NCBI RefSeq assembly: GCF_000264905.1
Contig: NW_006763132.1
Coordinates: 3,627,112-3,691,111, forward strand
Source of the DNA: Stereum hirsutum FP-91666 SS1
Lineage: Eukaryota > Basidiomycota > Agaricomycetes > Russulales > Stereaceae
Length of the DNA stretch: 64,000 bases
Direction: 5' to 3'
Below the pieces are notes generated by a model. The model saw only the letters and a list, made by a program, of their open reading frames with translations. It did no database searches and had not been told where the DNA came from. Shown in pieces: positions 47,750 to 58,744 of this stretch; the first letter of the stretch is position 1; every line of letters begins with the position of its first letter. Both the position numbers and the translations under genes were made by a program.

Positions 47750-49251
47750 CTACTCCTCATTTGACTTTGACGACTGTATATCACTGAAACTTGAGCTACG
47801 CTCGATCTCAATAATGACGGACGCTCGATGATAGTCTCTCCTTTCCGGGATAGGCGCTGCGGGCACTGAATCCGTCACGTCGGATCGTGCAGCAAAGACG
47901 GGTATGGTCGTCTCGTTGTTCATCGTCATGTCACTCAAAGTCCACTGTAGCTTCGCGAGCAAAATGATCATGGTAGGAAAAATGCCCTATGTCCGCCAGA
48001 TATTTAAATGACGACGCATACCACTGCTATAGGTACTGTACTCACTTCGAAGTGAACAAGGAGGGAAATCATGACCGAGCATAGCTGGGACAATGCATTC
48101 GAGGAAGTGTCCAACCGAGATCCCGTGGAGTCGACTACTACCAGCACGATGAGTATGAACATCTGACAGGTAAGGGTTAACACGTTTTCCTTGGAGCAAT
48201 GGAGTCGTGAACTCACGAAGATGCCGCAGTATATCATTCCTGATTCGACGAGAAGAATCATAATCTTGGCCACAGCGGTAGGTCTCCGACAAATTTTCGG
48301 ACATATTGACCTTCTTGATCAGTACACGATGTTTCCTTCAGGAACATGTATCAGAATCGTCCTTCAGCTCGCAAAATATTAGTAACATACCAAGCTTTGT
48401 ATGCTATAAACCCCGTCGACCATACGTTTGTGATAAATGTCCCAGTGTAGATGATTGACCGGAGCTGCCAGCTGCCCTGGAACAGCGCATCCCACTCTAT
48501 GGCACCTGATGATGCACGCACGATATAGTATAGGGTGACTGCTCCAGTCACTGTTAGTGGAACTGCAATGACATTCACATCAATATGGTGTATTGATTCA
48601 GAGATGCGAAGGGAGGAAACGGGAGGTGACAAACTCGTTGAGATAGCACATAAAATAGCAATTCGCCGTCTAGCCTCTCTCCCCGCTACTAGCCAGGCTC
48701 TCCACATCACTACTCCGTCATTCAGTACCATCTATACACAAGGAAAGCATTAAGATGTTCGACAGAAAATACGGAGCCCTCACAGCAAACTCACGTTCAC
48801 ACCGGGCAAAAAGTTCGTCCATGCGATTTCGATCAGATGAAGAGAGGGGGGTACAGCGCGGCCTTCCGCTGCTACTTGCATTTTGACAAGCAGGATCTTT
48901 ATCGACAGACCCCAATGGCAGCTAGCTGCGAAGAACATTATGGCCGTTATTGCCATCATCATGATGCTGTTCCTCGAGGATAATCCTCGTCGGCTGTACG
49001 AAATCCCTAAGTCGTTAGCACTCGTCGTCATTATAATATCGGACAAGAAATATAACATATGACCATGGTGGTGAGCGCCACTACGGCTATATAAAACCCT
49101 GTAGACCTGATTAAATATGATGTGAATCTTACGCCTAGGAGCAGAACTTACCATAAGCGACACTCTCGCAAACGAAGGGAAGACCCTCGACTAGGACGGT
49201 ATCATATACGGCGTTAAAATCTTCAGTTATACCGGTGATATTGGTGGCCAT
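47750..49251 (-). CDS. Multi-pass membrane protein, paralogue 2
   Basis: Same family and segment order as 41888-43583. The start at 49251 gives MATNITGITEDFNAVYDTVL then VEGLPFVCESVAYG, against YDGVVADGLALVVEMVVYG in the paralogue. Then ITAIMFFAASCHWGLSIKIL, AWTNFLPGVNV, VLNDGVVMWRAWLV (family signature), VNVIAVPLTVTGAVTLYYIV, YTGTFITNVWSTGFIAYKAW, IMILLVESGMIYCGIF and FPTMIILLAKLQWTLSDM. The tail is short, polar and Ser-rich, stop at 47750. The introns are in similar places to the paralogue as far as can be judged. Both lie on the minus strand, separated by the LRR gene, so they probably arose by local duplication and have since diverged strongly. No function is known. Confidence 0.75.
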
Positions 49252-50181
49252 TTGCTGGAGAGGCCAAGTCAGATACGAAGAGGAGATCTGGCGTGGTAAA
49301 AATTTCGAGGCGCCTGCAAAGCATACTTATACTCTCGACAGATTCTAGAGGCGTCGAGAGATCCCCCGTCACTATGATTATGATTTGATAACCCTGCTAT
49401 ATTGGTGACTTGCTCAGGGTGAAACGGAAGATCATGATTGCGGTGTGTTTGCATCCGTGGTTCACCAGATGCATGGACTCGCACCTGAACCGACGACGCC
49501 CGGATAGAAATGCCGTTAATATGTCGGAGGCGGGATGAGCGCACTGCCAGCGCCGTGGAAGAGAACTAGGTGCGCTAGGTGTATTGGGGAAGAGAGAGAA
49601 CACGAAGCACAGTTCGAGCACTTGGATATAATACTGCTTTACTTAGTTAGGAAGTCGAGCGACTCAGACTTATAGACTCGTCGATGTTCAGATCGGCGTG
49701 GAAACAAGGAAACAAGCTTTATAGGCCGACTACGCGTGGAGGAGAGAAGGAACCAGACGGAGAAAGCCGAACGTCACTATGTCATTCTTAGACTAAGTGG
49801 CACCGATGTGGCCCAAATAGGCGACAGAGTGTCCGCTCCTCTTGCAGAACGGATCTGATACAGAGTGCAATGGCGCAATACCAATAGGCGTTACAGGAGC
49901 CTGATATTCATTAGTAAGTCAATCATTCCAGAGTCGTAGCACCCCTTTCTCTACATCTTTCGAGAAAGCGTTAATATTAGCAGTCAAAACCTGATCACCG
50001 TGGATCATTATTCTCCGTTATATGTCATCGCATAAGCTGTCCAGTCCCCTGTCGGAGCAGGAATAATACATCGACCCACGGTCTTAAAACCCAAACGCCC
50101 AAATCGAAAGCAAGTAGCAGTAGTTGTTTGAGGTTTCGAGATCATACCACATGCGGTACGAGTATCCTGCGAGGGATGTGC
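49252..50181. other. No gene assigned, spacer next to the right arm
   Basis: About 930 bp between the membrane-protein gene and the inner end of the right duplication arm. Only short unconvincing frames. Confidence 0.4.
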
Positions 50182-50234
50182 CGCACTATTGAAACTTTTA
50201 GTTATTCGAGGGGACATCTGGTCAACATCGGAGA

Positions 50235-52636
50235 TCAAGCAGAGGAAGCCACTCCGACACGATACAAGTCTGGTGCAAATGCGGTCGGGTTTGAAAACTC
50301 AAGCGTGTTGTCCGTTCCCGCGACGAAGCCATCCAATGTGGCGAGATAGCCCTCGAACAAGATGTCCCAGCGCTGTCAGGAAATGTCACGTCAGTGCGAC
50401 AGACGAAGAGAAAGGAGCTGGGAACTTACCCCTCCGGAGATCGGCATCTGCAGCTGTACGGCATCCCCACCGTTCACGCTGATAAAAGTGTTCCGACAGT
50501 TCGAGCAAGCTGTATTGGACTGCGTAACGTCCGCGTTGATATAGTCCACCGAGATCAGCTTGCTCCCGCCTGTACCTCCATCTATGCCAGCCAACGTGAG
50601 CGTATTGGAGCCACCGTTCCCGATGAAGCCGACGACAGTAACAGTGTCATTAACAATCCGAGTGGCGGCGGCACCAGAGAAGATACTAGTAGAGCTGGCA
50701 GCGAGATAGTATGTGAAGGAAGGAGGCTCGGAGGCAATGGCGTTGGTGAGCTTCAGGACAAGTGATCCATGTGCAGAGACGGTAGCCGTGAATCTGACGT
50801 GAATGGTGAGATTGCTTATAAGTACGTCTGTGTGAAAGCTGAACGGGTTGGAGCTACTAACGTTTCTTGGATTGTGGCCAAAGATTCGCCCGTCCAAACG
50901 TCGGTGGTGGTGGCGGAAGAGAAACCGACATCGGCGAAGTCGAGAGTTAAGGTTCGAGTGCTAGAGTTATCCCAGTTGACAACAACTGTTCATAAGACCG
51001 ATAAATTACCCCCTATCAGTCGTGGTAGCGGTCCCCGGAAATTATAGGAACTGGCACGTACGAACGACCGTGGACCCGTCCGCTAGTGGTCCAGCCCAGA
51101 CATCGTGGTCGTTCGTGTAACGCCGCTTGAAGGCGATGGAGGCCCCCAGAGTGTCTTGCTGATGATATTGTAGTAGTATGGATGACCGTTCAACTTGTTT
51201 TTAGGGTAAGATTAACTCACGTTGAGAGCAATAATCCGTTGATTGCTCAGTATATCCAAAGTATCATCCGTAGGGCTGGTCAAATCGGTGGAAATCATCA
51301 AAGGAGACCTACGTTTCAGCGCTCGTCAGTATATGAGCCACTGTAGAGAATGGTGTACTTTACCGCAGCCCAAAACGCGAAATGAGTCTTCTGTTCCTCG
51401 ACTGTCAATCCGTCATTCCCGACCTCCAAAAGATCCAAGTCGTTGAAACCTCCGGGACCTGCGAAACCGGTGACAGGAACGACTTCGTTTATTATGCGGA
51501 AAAGGTTGTCCCACGAGGGCGGAGGACCGATGTCATTCCTGCAAACATTAGCAAAGAGTTGGATTGACGAGTATGGGAACAACACGTCGTGGATATGCTC
51601 ACGAAATCCGCCACGAGTTACCAACATCGCTCGCCCACCGAGCAGGATCTTGCAGACCCCACTCGCATATTGAGAAAAGAACGGGTCGACCAGTTGCTTC
51701 AAGCGCGTTCCTCATTGCCACGTAGTGGGGCTGTCATATGGGATGATACTTTAGTGGACGATACAAGTCGCGTTGAACGAATGGGTCATCAAACCTCGAG
51801 ACTGATTGGTGGATCATTGTCGACGAAATCCATCGGGCTCACGGCGAAGCAGTTGTCGTACTGCATAGATTGGTGAGATCCTGATCGTGGAATCCCGACT
51901 GAAGACGTCAGATCCCTACCTTTAGGAGGTCAGCTCCCCACGAGGTAAATGTCTCAGCGTCCAAAGTCTCGTTCCCGAGTGATCCTAGCCATCCTGCGGT
52001 GCCTCCAACGAAGTCACAGGAGAAATACCCACTGCGGGTTGTGACAACACATCATCAAAATATCAGAGACTTACTGATGGAGATCCAACTTGAGTGGACT
52101 CGAAGACTCACGCATCACTATACACTCCGAACTTCAACCCAAGGTCATGTACAAAAGATGCCAGTGCCGGTACGCCAGATGGGATTCGGGTCGTGTTCCA
52201 TGTGAAACCGCCGGTTGAGTTGCGGGTCGTGCCTTGCCAGCCACAATCTCTAGAGGATATGCCCGACGTCAATTACTTTGCCTGGAGACGGTACTTCTCG
52301 AAAAAAGAGGAATCTTACAAGCTAAAGTACTCGTAACCGAGGGTAGTGAGGCCAGAGTCGACCAGATTCTGAGCCGCCTGTCTGTATTGTGCCTCGTCGG
52401 TATCGCAACTATGAAGAGACATCAGTGGTAGGTCGCATTGGGGAGTATTTGGCATACAGAAACACGTTGTATGGATTCCAGCCCATAGCTGGCGTAGTAC
52501 CAACTCCATTGTCCAGACAAAACGCCAGTTGTGCGACCCCTGCGTGCCGCATATCGAGAGTGAACGAACGTTTGAAAGACAATCAAAAGAGTGCTCGTTT
52601 TGAGTTGCAACCTGGGGATGGCTTCATGGCGTTCAT
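50235..52636 (-). pseudogene. GH27 alpha-galactosidase, duplicate with a frameshift in the signal peptide
   Basis: Near-identical to the left-arm gene from LDNGVGTTPAMGWNPYN to the CBM35-like end (FEGYLATLDGFVAG, stop at 50235), with catalytic residues kept (LLKYDNC, SWRISNDIG). Substitutions include S to R at the start of the last exon and LGNRRI to LSNQRI. The N-terminus is broken: at about 52530, 26 bases present in the left arm are replaced by one, a net loss of 25, which removes the hydrophobic core of the signal peptide and shifts the frame after the first splice. The ATG at 52636 therefore no longer connects to the enzyme. A Met at 52552 would be in frame if the first intron were retained (MRHAGVAQLAFC), but it lacks a proper signal. 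A dead or intracellular product is likely. Confidence 0.75.
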
Positions 52637-54763
52637 GCACGTCGTCGGACCGCCGAAAAAGGTCGTCTGACGTAAGGCACAAGGTCTCGAGCTCGAGACT
52701 TCAGTGATGGTCAGCTGAAGGCGTTCATGCCTTCGATACGTTTTTTCCGTTCAGCGAGGTTGAGACTATGGGAAATATTGCCCAACATACTATTCATCCG
52801 GACCACCGCTTCCTAATATTAGTCACTGGATCTTGAATCCGAGCATGCATTCTGTGTTCACGATGAACCTAGTGCCGTAGCAAGCCCTCGTCTGATTCAC
52901 CGACGAGGGTAGGACAAGAGGAAGAAGAGCTTCAGCTTCAGGCAGGGGTACGACACAGACTAACAAACATCATGTTGCGGTTCGCAGCGGATGTCGGAGG
53001 TGGATGACAGAGGAGAGTGGAACCCGGAAGGAAGGCCACGAGGGCAACGGAGCGCGAGCGAGACATTCCGGGCTGATTAGATTAGATCAGATTGGCACTC
53101 CGCTCCGCGTCTCGCACTTTTTCGTTCTTTTCCTTCGATCGCTCGTTTTCATCCTCGACTGCTGGCTTTCCTTTGCTATACTGCAGCTACTAGCCCTATG
53201 TGGACACCCACTGATAATAGTTTTCAGGAAGATAAATTCTGTCTGCTTACGTGTTCTCCTAATAGGTTGTGACTTAGCTTCCTCGCTCGAGTGTCCGACT
53301 TTCCGCTCGCTGCTCGAGTCGTACTATTACCCACAGGATGTCCCTAGTCGGCATTTTTACCCTCTAGTCTAAAGCCCTTATACAAAAACAAAGTCGGAGG
53401 CAATTATTGGCAGTCTCATAATCTTCGGTGTTACAATAACATTGAAAGTACAACACGTATGGACGGTATCGCTCACTCGCTAGTCACGAAGTCAGTCTCC
53501 TCCTGCTCTCTCCCTCACTTCCAATCATGCTACTCTAACGAAGAAGGACGTGGTGGCGCATATATATTCGTTTGCTCTTGTTAGGGTCGGAAGCCGCCAT
53601 CTTGCACCACCGAAACCTGCGCCCACTCCCGATCTTCCCAAGTAAATTCGTCACCTCTCGGATGACGAGCACCTCTATAACTATGTGAACTCTTATATGT
53701 CCTCAACCGACAGCATGAAAGAAGGAGAAATATGACGCCACTAATGTTACGAGGCTAATTCAACGCCTCGATGATCTCATCCGATACGACGAGCATTGCC
53801 CTCTTACTCCTCTGAATCGCTCTTTCCTTCCTCTCCTATACCACCCTTGTCTGACATGACGAGGCGTATATACTGTAATTTTGTTAAAGGTGATATACCA
53901 CGCTGGGTGGTATCGGGATAGCCCCGTGAACTGCAGGATCAATTGGACTAAGGATAAATTGTTCACGTATGTTCTCTCTCTTCATATTCAGCATTTCACC
54001 TATACTGACGCAGGTCTCTGCTCCCACACGACGCTCAGCACTCCGCGTTTGACCCATTGAGAGGTCACCTTATACTCGCCGTCTTCCGTCGCGATTGAAT
54101 GCGTACTTCTAAGTATTCCCTTCTGAACTGCTCGTGCTCATCACGAATACTCTACGAGCAACATGGGTTTGACTCTACTCGTTGCTGTCTCTGCGGATGT
54201 TGAATACCTTGATGTCTGCGTTCTCGAGGTCTGAAGATGCACCCGGTACCAACAATGTTTCTTCTCTCCTCCCTTCTCTGGACCATTTCGAACCACATGT
54301 CTAGTCAATACCTGTGTCATTAGCATCGCTTCTTAACTCTCTGCGCAACAGCAATCTCGAATATGACTCATTCGTCAAATCGGCCCGTCAGATACCGACG
54401 ACGTGCAGTCCTTCACGCACGCTAAACTTCGCTAGACACTTCAGTCTGCTCTCGTCACACGGTGGTTCTACACTACCCTCTCCCCCCATCAGTCAGTGTT
54501 TTTCAACTGTCACTTGTATTCTCTGTGCCTATATCGCAACCTCTAGTCTGACCTTGCTACTCAACTCGGTCTGGATCTCTTGTGTGACTGACGGGCTATC
54601 TGGCTCACATCCCGGAAAGGACCATCTGATGTATTGGATGCGTAATTTGACCTCTACAAAACCTGACTTCGTTATTTTATAAACTAGGAAATCATCATCT
54701 GAGTAAAGAGGTGGCGTACCTCTGTGCTTAATCTTCCTACACGCCAATGCCAGTGAGAACATC
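52637..54763. other. Non-coding stretch of the right arm
   Basis: Counterpart of 23327-25538. It contains an open frame at 54314-54682 (plus strand) that is longer than its left-arm version. Most differences between arms change the amino acid, so it does not look like a conserved protein. Confidence 0.4.
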
Positions 54764-55252
54764 CTACAAATCTGACTTCCGCTGCGTTTGAGGTCCCGTC
54801 CGCTCCGTCGGGAAACGCGATAGGTCATTGTTAGGTACTGAGTACCAAGCACCTTCTTCAGCCCACTTATTCGCCTCTCCCACCGTCGTCGTCTTCAAGG
54901 GCAAACCTACACTCTGCAGCCACTCCACGTCCTTTTGGATACCCTGGTTCGTATCGTCGAATTTGATAACATTGTATCTACGTGGCGTGGCACCAGGCTG
55001 TTCTTGAGCCATTATCACGAAGAAAACTCGGAAATTGGCATCTGCTTCCTCGGTCGTTCGATATCTGAGTCGAGGATAGACCGTGGAAATCACAGGGATT
55101 TCTTTTTTGTGCTCGACGATCCACTCGTTGATAACATCGCTGTAGTCCGCTTTGGAGAAGGCGTTGTCGCCCTTGGGTAGTGGGATACCCTGAGTTCTGG
55201 CCCATGAGGCAATAACATCGAGCGAGAATAAGTATCCCCCAAGTATCTGCAT
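54764..55252 (-). pseudogene. Hypothetical 174-residue gene, duplicate with an early stop
   Basis: Same protein as 22802-23326 from MQILGGYLFSLDVIASWART to ERTGPQTQRKSDL, where a TAG replaces the TGG (Trp) of the left arm. This leaves 162 residues and removes the last 12. A second stop follows a few codons later in place of Lys. The rest of the frame is open, with about 15 amino-acid changes, so it may still make a shortened product. Confidence 0.6.
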
Positions 55253-56255
55253 CTTCAGGACTGACAATCAATAAATCATTGTTCCTAGATATGAATTTGC
55301 ATCTCTTTTCAATCTGAAACACACCTTTGCGAGTAGTATAGTAAGTATGGAAGTTTCGTATAATCCGAGGTGGGGCCGAGAGCTGCTGCTTCTAATACAG
55401 AGGTTGTGCTGCTTTTATACTACAAACAAGTACACGAGTCAGGCACGCTCTCTTACTGTCGAAGTGCCGTATCAAAGACGAATGTAACCCCACCAGCTCA
55501 TATTGGAGAAGGGCTCTCTTATTACTACTCCTTCATCAGCTCCCACACTCTCATCCACAAACAGCTCAACCGTTGGGTAGAAATCGATCAACAAGCAGGG
55601 CTCTCACGTGGCAGCATGGCATTATCGATTGGCCTCCAGATTTCACAGCGAATCGCACTTCAACGTAACATAGGGAATAGCAGTATGAAATCATCACTAA
55701 ATCAACGACAGTCCTGCGATCCAAGGAAGCTCCACGATATGTCGCTGTAGAGTGAGCAGAAAATTGGCCAATTCTATGCGTGTAGACTCCTCTCACAATT
55801 CGAAAACATCAAGCTGTCGGTAGACCTCTGAATCCCAGCAGCAGACCTTTCATTCGCAAGGGCTCCAACGAAGGCATAGCACGCACATCCATATTTGTCA
55901 TATTATAAACTGCAAACGAAGAACGTGGGAGGCTCTCCGAGAGCTTTGAGTTCTATGAAATGTGACGGGAGTCGAAATAGAGTACATACTTACATGAACT
56001 GTATTGATGACAGACTGTTGGACCCACCTCATGAGATATCGTGTTCTATCGGCTCAGCACAGGATGATTTATTGCTGGTCAACGCTGTTAATTGATTGAA
56101 TCGAGTTTCCACGAAAAGAACGGGCATCGGGCCTGTTGCTGGAATGAGTGTTTTTCCTAACGCATGGCACCCTAGTCGAACAATGAAATCTGTCCGGCAT
56201 TGCATCGGGGGACATACAGCATCGTATTTTTCCACTATTTCCGTACTGAAATCAG
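55253..56255. other. Shared non-coding stretch in the right arm
   Basis: Counterpart of 21721-22801, with small indels. Frames differ between arms. No gene assigned. Confidence 0.4.
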
Positions 56256-56714
56256 ATGTACTTTCTTCAGCAGACAACGACAAAAATGATTAGAATCAGC
56301 GGAACACTTGCGTTTCGAGGTCGCAAGATGTCTACCGGTATTAAGCTGTCTGCTTCCGATCTATTACTCGCCTCATTGACACAACCCATCACACATGGAG
56401 TAGCAACCCGTGGAAGATCCAGAGAAAAACGTCAGCGTGTGTATCGCTACAACTTCATGCGACGATCGGCATTTGCCAGCGTCTTTCACCGTCTCGAAAA
56501 AGAGGTCGTGTTGAGCTCTTCGCGGAACATATTGGCGCAGCACGGAGACCCGACTTCTCTATCATCGATCGGATCGCGAAGTTTCGTGATGGCTTTTATG
56601 TTTGAGGCACAGTCGAATTCCCTTGCCCAACAATCTCAGTATTGGGCGCTGACAGAAGACGCCCTACCGGGACATCCTCTGCACTGCTTCGTGAAACGAG
56701 ATCCCATGACTTGA
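56256..56714 (+). pseudogene. Truncated copy of the gene at the outer end of the left arm
   Basis: Begins MIRISGTLAFRGRKMSTG (ATG at about 56287), as in the left arm, and continues in frame after the shared intron region (RSREKRQRVYRYNFMRRSAF, EVVLSSSRNILAQHGDPTSL). At about 56561 the match to the left arm ends and unrelated sequence follows to a stop at 56714. Compared with the left-arm gene, the downstream exons are absent. This copy lacks the extra A bases that disturb the frame at about 21550. Confidence 0.55.
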
Positions 56715-56806
56715 TGTTTCAGGCGGAGATTTAACTTCAAGAGCGGATATAAAGTTGACGCGCGAGAGCGGAAAACCTTCAAGATTACTTTCTCTCTTTG
56801 ACAGTC

Positions 56807-57450
56807 ATGTTCGGCGTATACGCCCCGGCATTCCCCCTCAAGACAGAGAACGAATCCGTTGAAGAGGAATTAATTAAAGAAATACCAGCCGAGGTCGTGG
56901 AGAATGGTCCACTTGCAGAACGTAACGTTGTACTTGCAAATGCTTTCAAATGTATGCAAGAGGAGGTGGAGAAGGTAGTCGTCCATTTCAGAGTACTGGA
57001 AGTTTTTGAATCTGGACACTTATATATTTTCATAGGACACGGTCGAGTCTTTTGAGCACTCTGCTCAGATTTTGAACGATGCAGTCAAAGACGCCACAGC
57101 CATTCCATTTACTTCTACGGATAAACGGGCCGACAACAAGGCTGACAGAGGCTTAAGGGAAACTCTCAGAGTGCGTCGGTACTGTTCCTTGACTTGTGTC
57201 AAGGATACTGATATTAGTCTCTGACAGGCACTGACGGATCTCGAGAGGGATCTCAGAAAGAAACTGGTTGTCCACGAGAAGCATTGCGAGAGGTTGTGTA
57301 TGTACTGTTTTCATTTCCTCTTTTTGACATTTCATCCTAATTTTACAACTCTTTGCAGTGTCGAGCTTCACAGCTGTGGAGACTTTCATCAAAAACGAAT
57401 GTAGCAGCGGGCAACCAGACGGACCTCCAGTCAAGATGCGTCTCTATTGA
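56807..57450 (+). CDS. Small hypothetical protein, helical, four exons
   Basis: Four exons (56807-56974, 57036-57170, 57228-57297, 57359-57450) join in frame to 154 residues. It starts MFGVYAPAFPLKTENESVEE and ends DGPPVKMRLY. The middle is helical and charged, suited to a coiled coil (AFKCMQEEVEK, DTVESFEHSAQILNDAV, LTDLERDLRKKLVVHEKHC). No signal peptide or known domain. The regular exon phases and good splice borders (including gtatgt at 57298) support a real gene, but I do not recognise the family. It starts about 245 bp outside the right duplication arm. Confidence 0.6.
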
Positions 57451-58255
57451 GTAGTCGATGGAGCCAAACAATACTTCTCATCCGTTCGTGTCGTTATTTG
57501 TCTATCATTCAATCAGGAGAAATCATTGAGAGCAATCGATAGTATCAAGAATGAGACGGAAATTTGTATTTGGAAACGATCGGTATTTCTAGTGATTGAG
57601 AGAGTGTGACCACGAAATGCACTAAGTGCTTGTACATGCTGTCCGATGGGGTAGACGAGGCTTAAATGTCTTGCATTCGACGCATTTATGACTAAGGGTG
57701 GATGTGGAAAGTGTGGTACCACTGTTGTGCAGTGTGGACTGGGATGTTGAAATTTTGAGTTCGCCAAAAAAAAAGGTTACAGCGTAATAGAAGCCGCCGT
57801 ATTTTACGGGAACAGTAATGTACGGTGTAGGAAGAATGATGATAATAAGAATAAACGAGTAAGCAGAACGGTATCATGTTACATCCAAACATGATAAGAA
57901 CTGCAGGTTGGCACTCAGAAGTGTTGAACTACGTCCTTTGGTAGGTGAACAATTCCGAAAGCAATCCACACCGTGTATGACAGTGGGTGACTGTCCGTAG
58001 CAATCTAGGATGCTTCCTGATACACAGAAACACAAATAAAGGGGTCTCACCCAATCAGAAATCTACGTATGTGTCCTTTCTGCCAGTGTACATGCATGCC
58101 TCTAGAATCTATGAAACTCTCCACGGAAAGTCACCCAGTATTCCTCCTGATGCGCTCACTAAAGTAAGGTATGTCTCGGCTTGAGATGGACTCCGCATCA
58201 CACACTAAGCGGTTAGTTCCATGGAGTCCAAGGGCTATTGTTCGTACTTGGTTAT
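57451..58255. other. Intergenic region
   Basis: About 800 bp, AT-rich; only short frames. No gene assigned. Confidence 0.4.
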
Positions 58256-58363
58256 TAGACCGTATCCACAAGTATTAGAATCAACTCTGAAACTGTGACC
58301 GGATCAATCGCCGCGTCCTATTGGGCTTTAGCGAAGTCAAAAATTCACTCGAGATACGGTCTA
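58256..58363. mobile_element. MITE-like element, copy 2 (opposite orientation)
   Basis: About 108 bp with ends TAGACCGTATC (58256-58266) and GATACGGTCTA (58353-58363). Its reverse complement follows copy 1 at 14073-14181 through most of the interior (cgagtgaatttttgacttcgc, gacgcggcgattg, tttcagagttgattct). A further gatacgg lies just outside at about 58371. No coding capacity. Confidence 0.75.
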
Positions 58364-58744
58364 TTGTGATACGGCCCTGTCACCGATCTCAGGAAGAACT
58401 TGAAGAATCACGTTTCAGTAAGTTTTTTGTGTCGGAATTACGGAACGAAGTTTCACATTTCTCATACGCCTTGGCGCTATCGAGACAGTAGCAGTATTAT
58501 TGTTCCTGTTTTATATAACACACGACAAGAACAATAACAAACGTCTCGATACGAAGGTATAAAAGAACATTTTCAAGAGTTGTTCCATCAGCAATCAATA
58601 GCGCATCTCCTATCCATATCCCCAGCTTTCCTTAACCAAAGCCTACACCTTGATACACACATCCGGGTACGGGTCATCTTTCTATATGCACGCTTTAACC
58701 ATCCAACTAATCATATATTTGAAATATCTATGCTTCCACTGTAG

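Larger units (their letters stand above)
50182..56561. repeat. Inverted segmental duplication, right arm
   Basis: Reverse-oriented copy of 21414-28036, about 6.4 kb. The inner end is at about 50182, where the match to aaaagtttcaatagtgc stops. The outer end is at about 56561, after cacggagacccgacttctct. It carries damaged versions of the GH27 gene and of the 174-residue gene, and only the first part of the gene that spans the outer end of the left arm. Confidence 0.9.
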
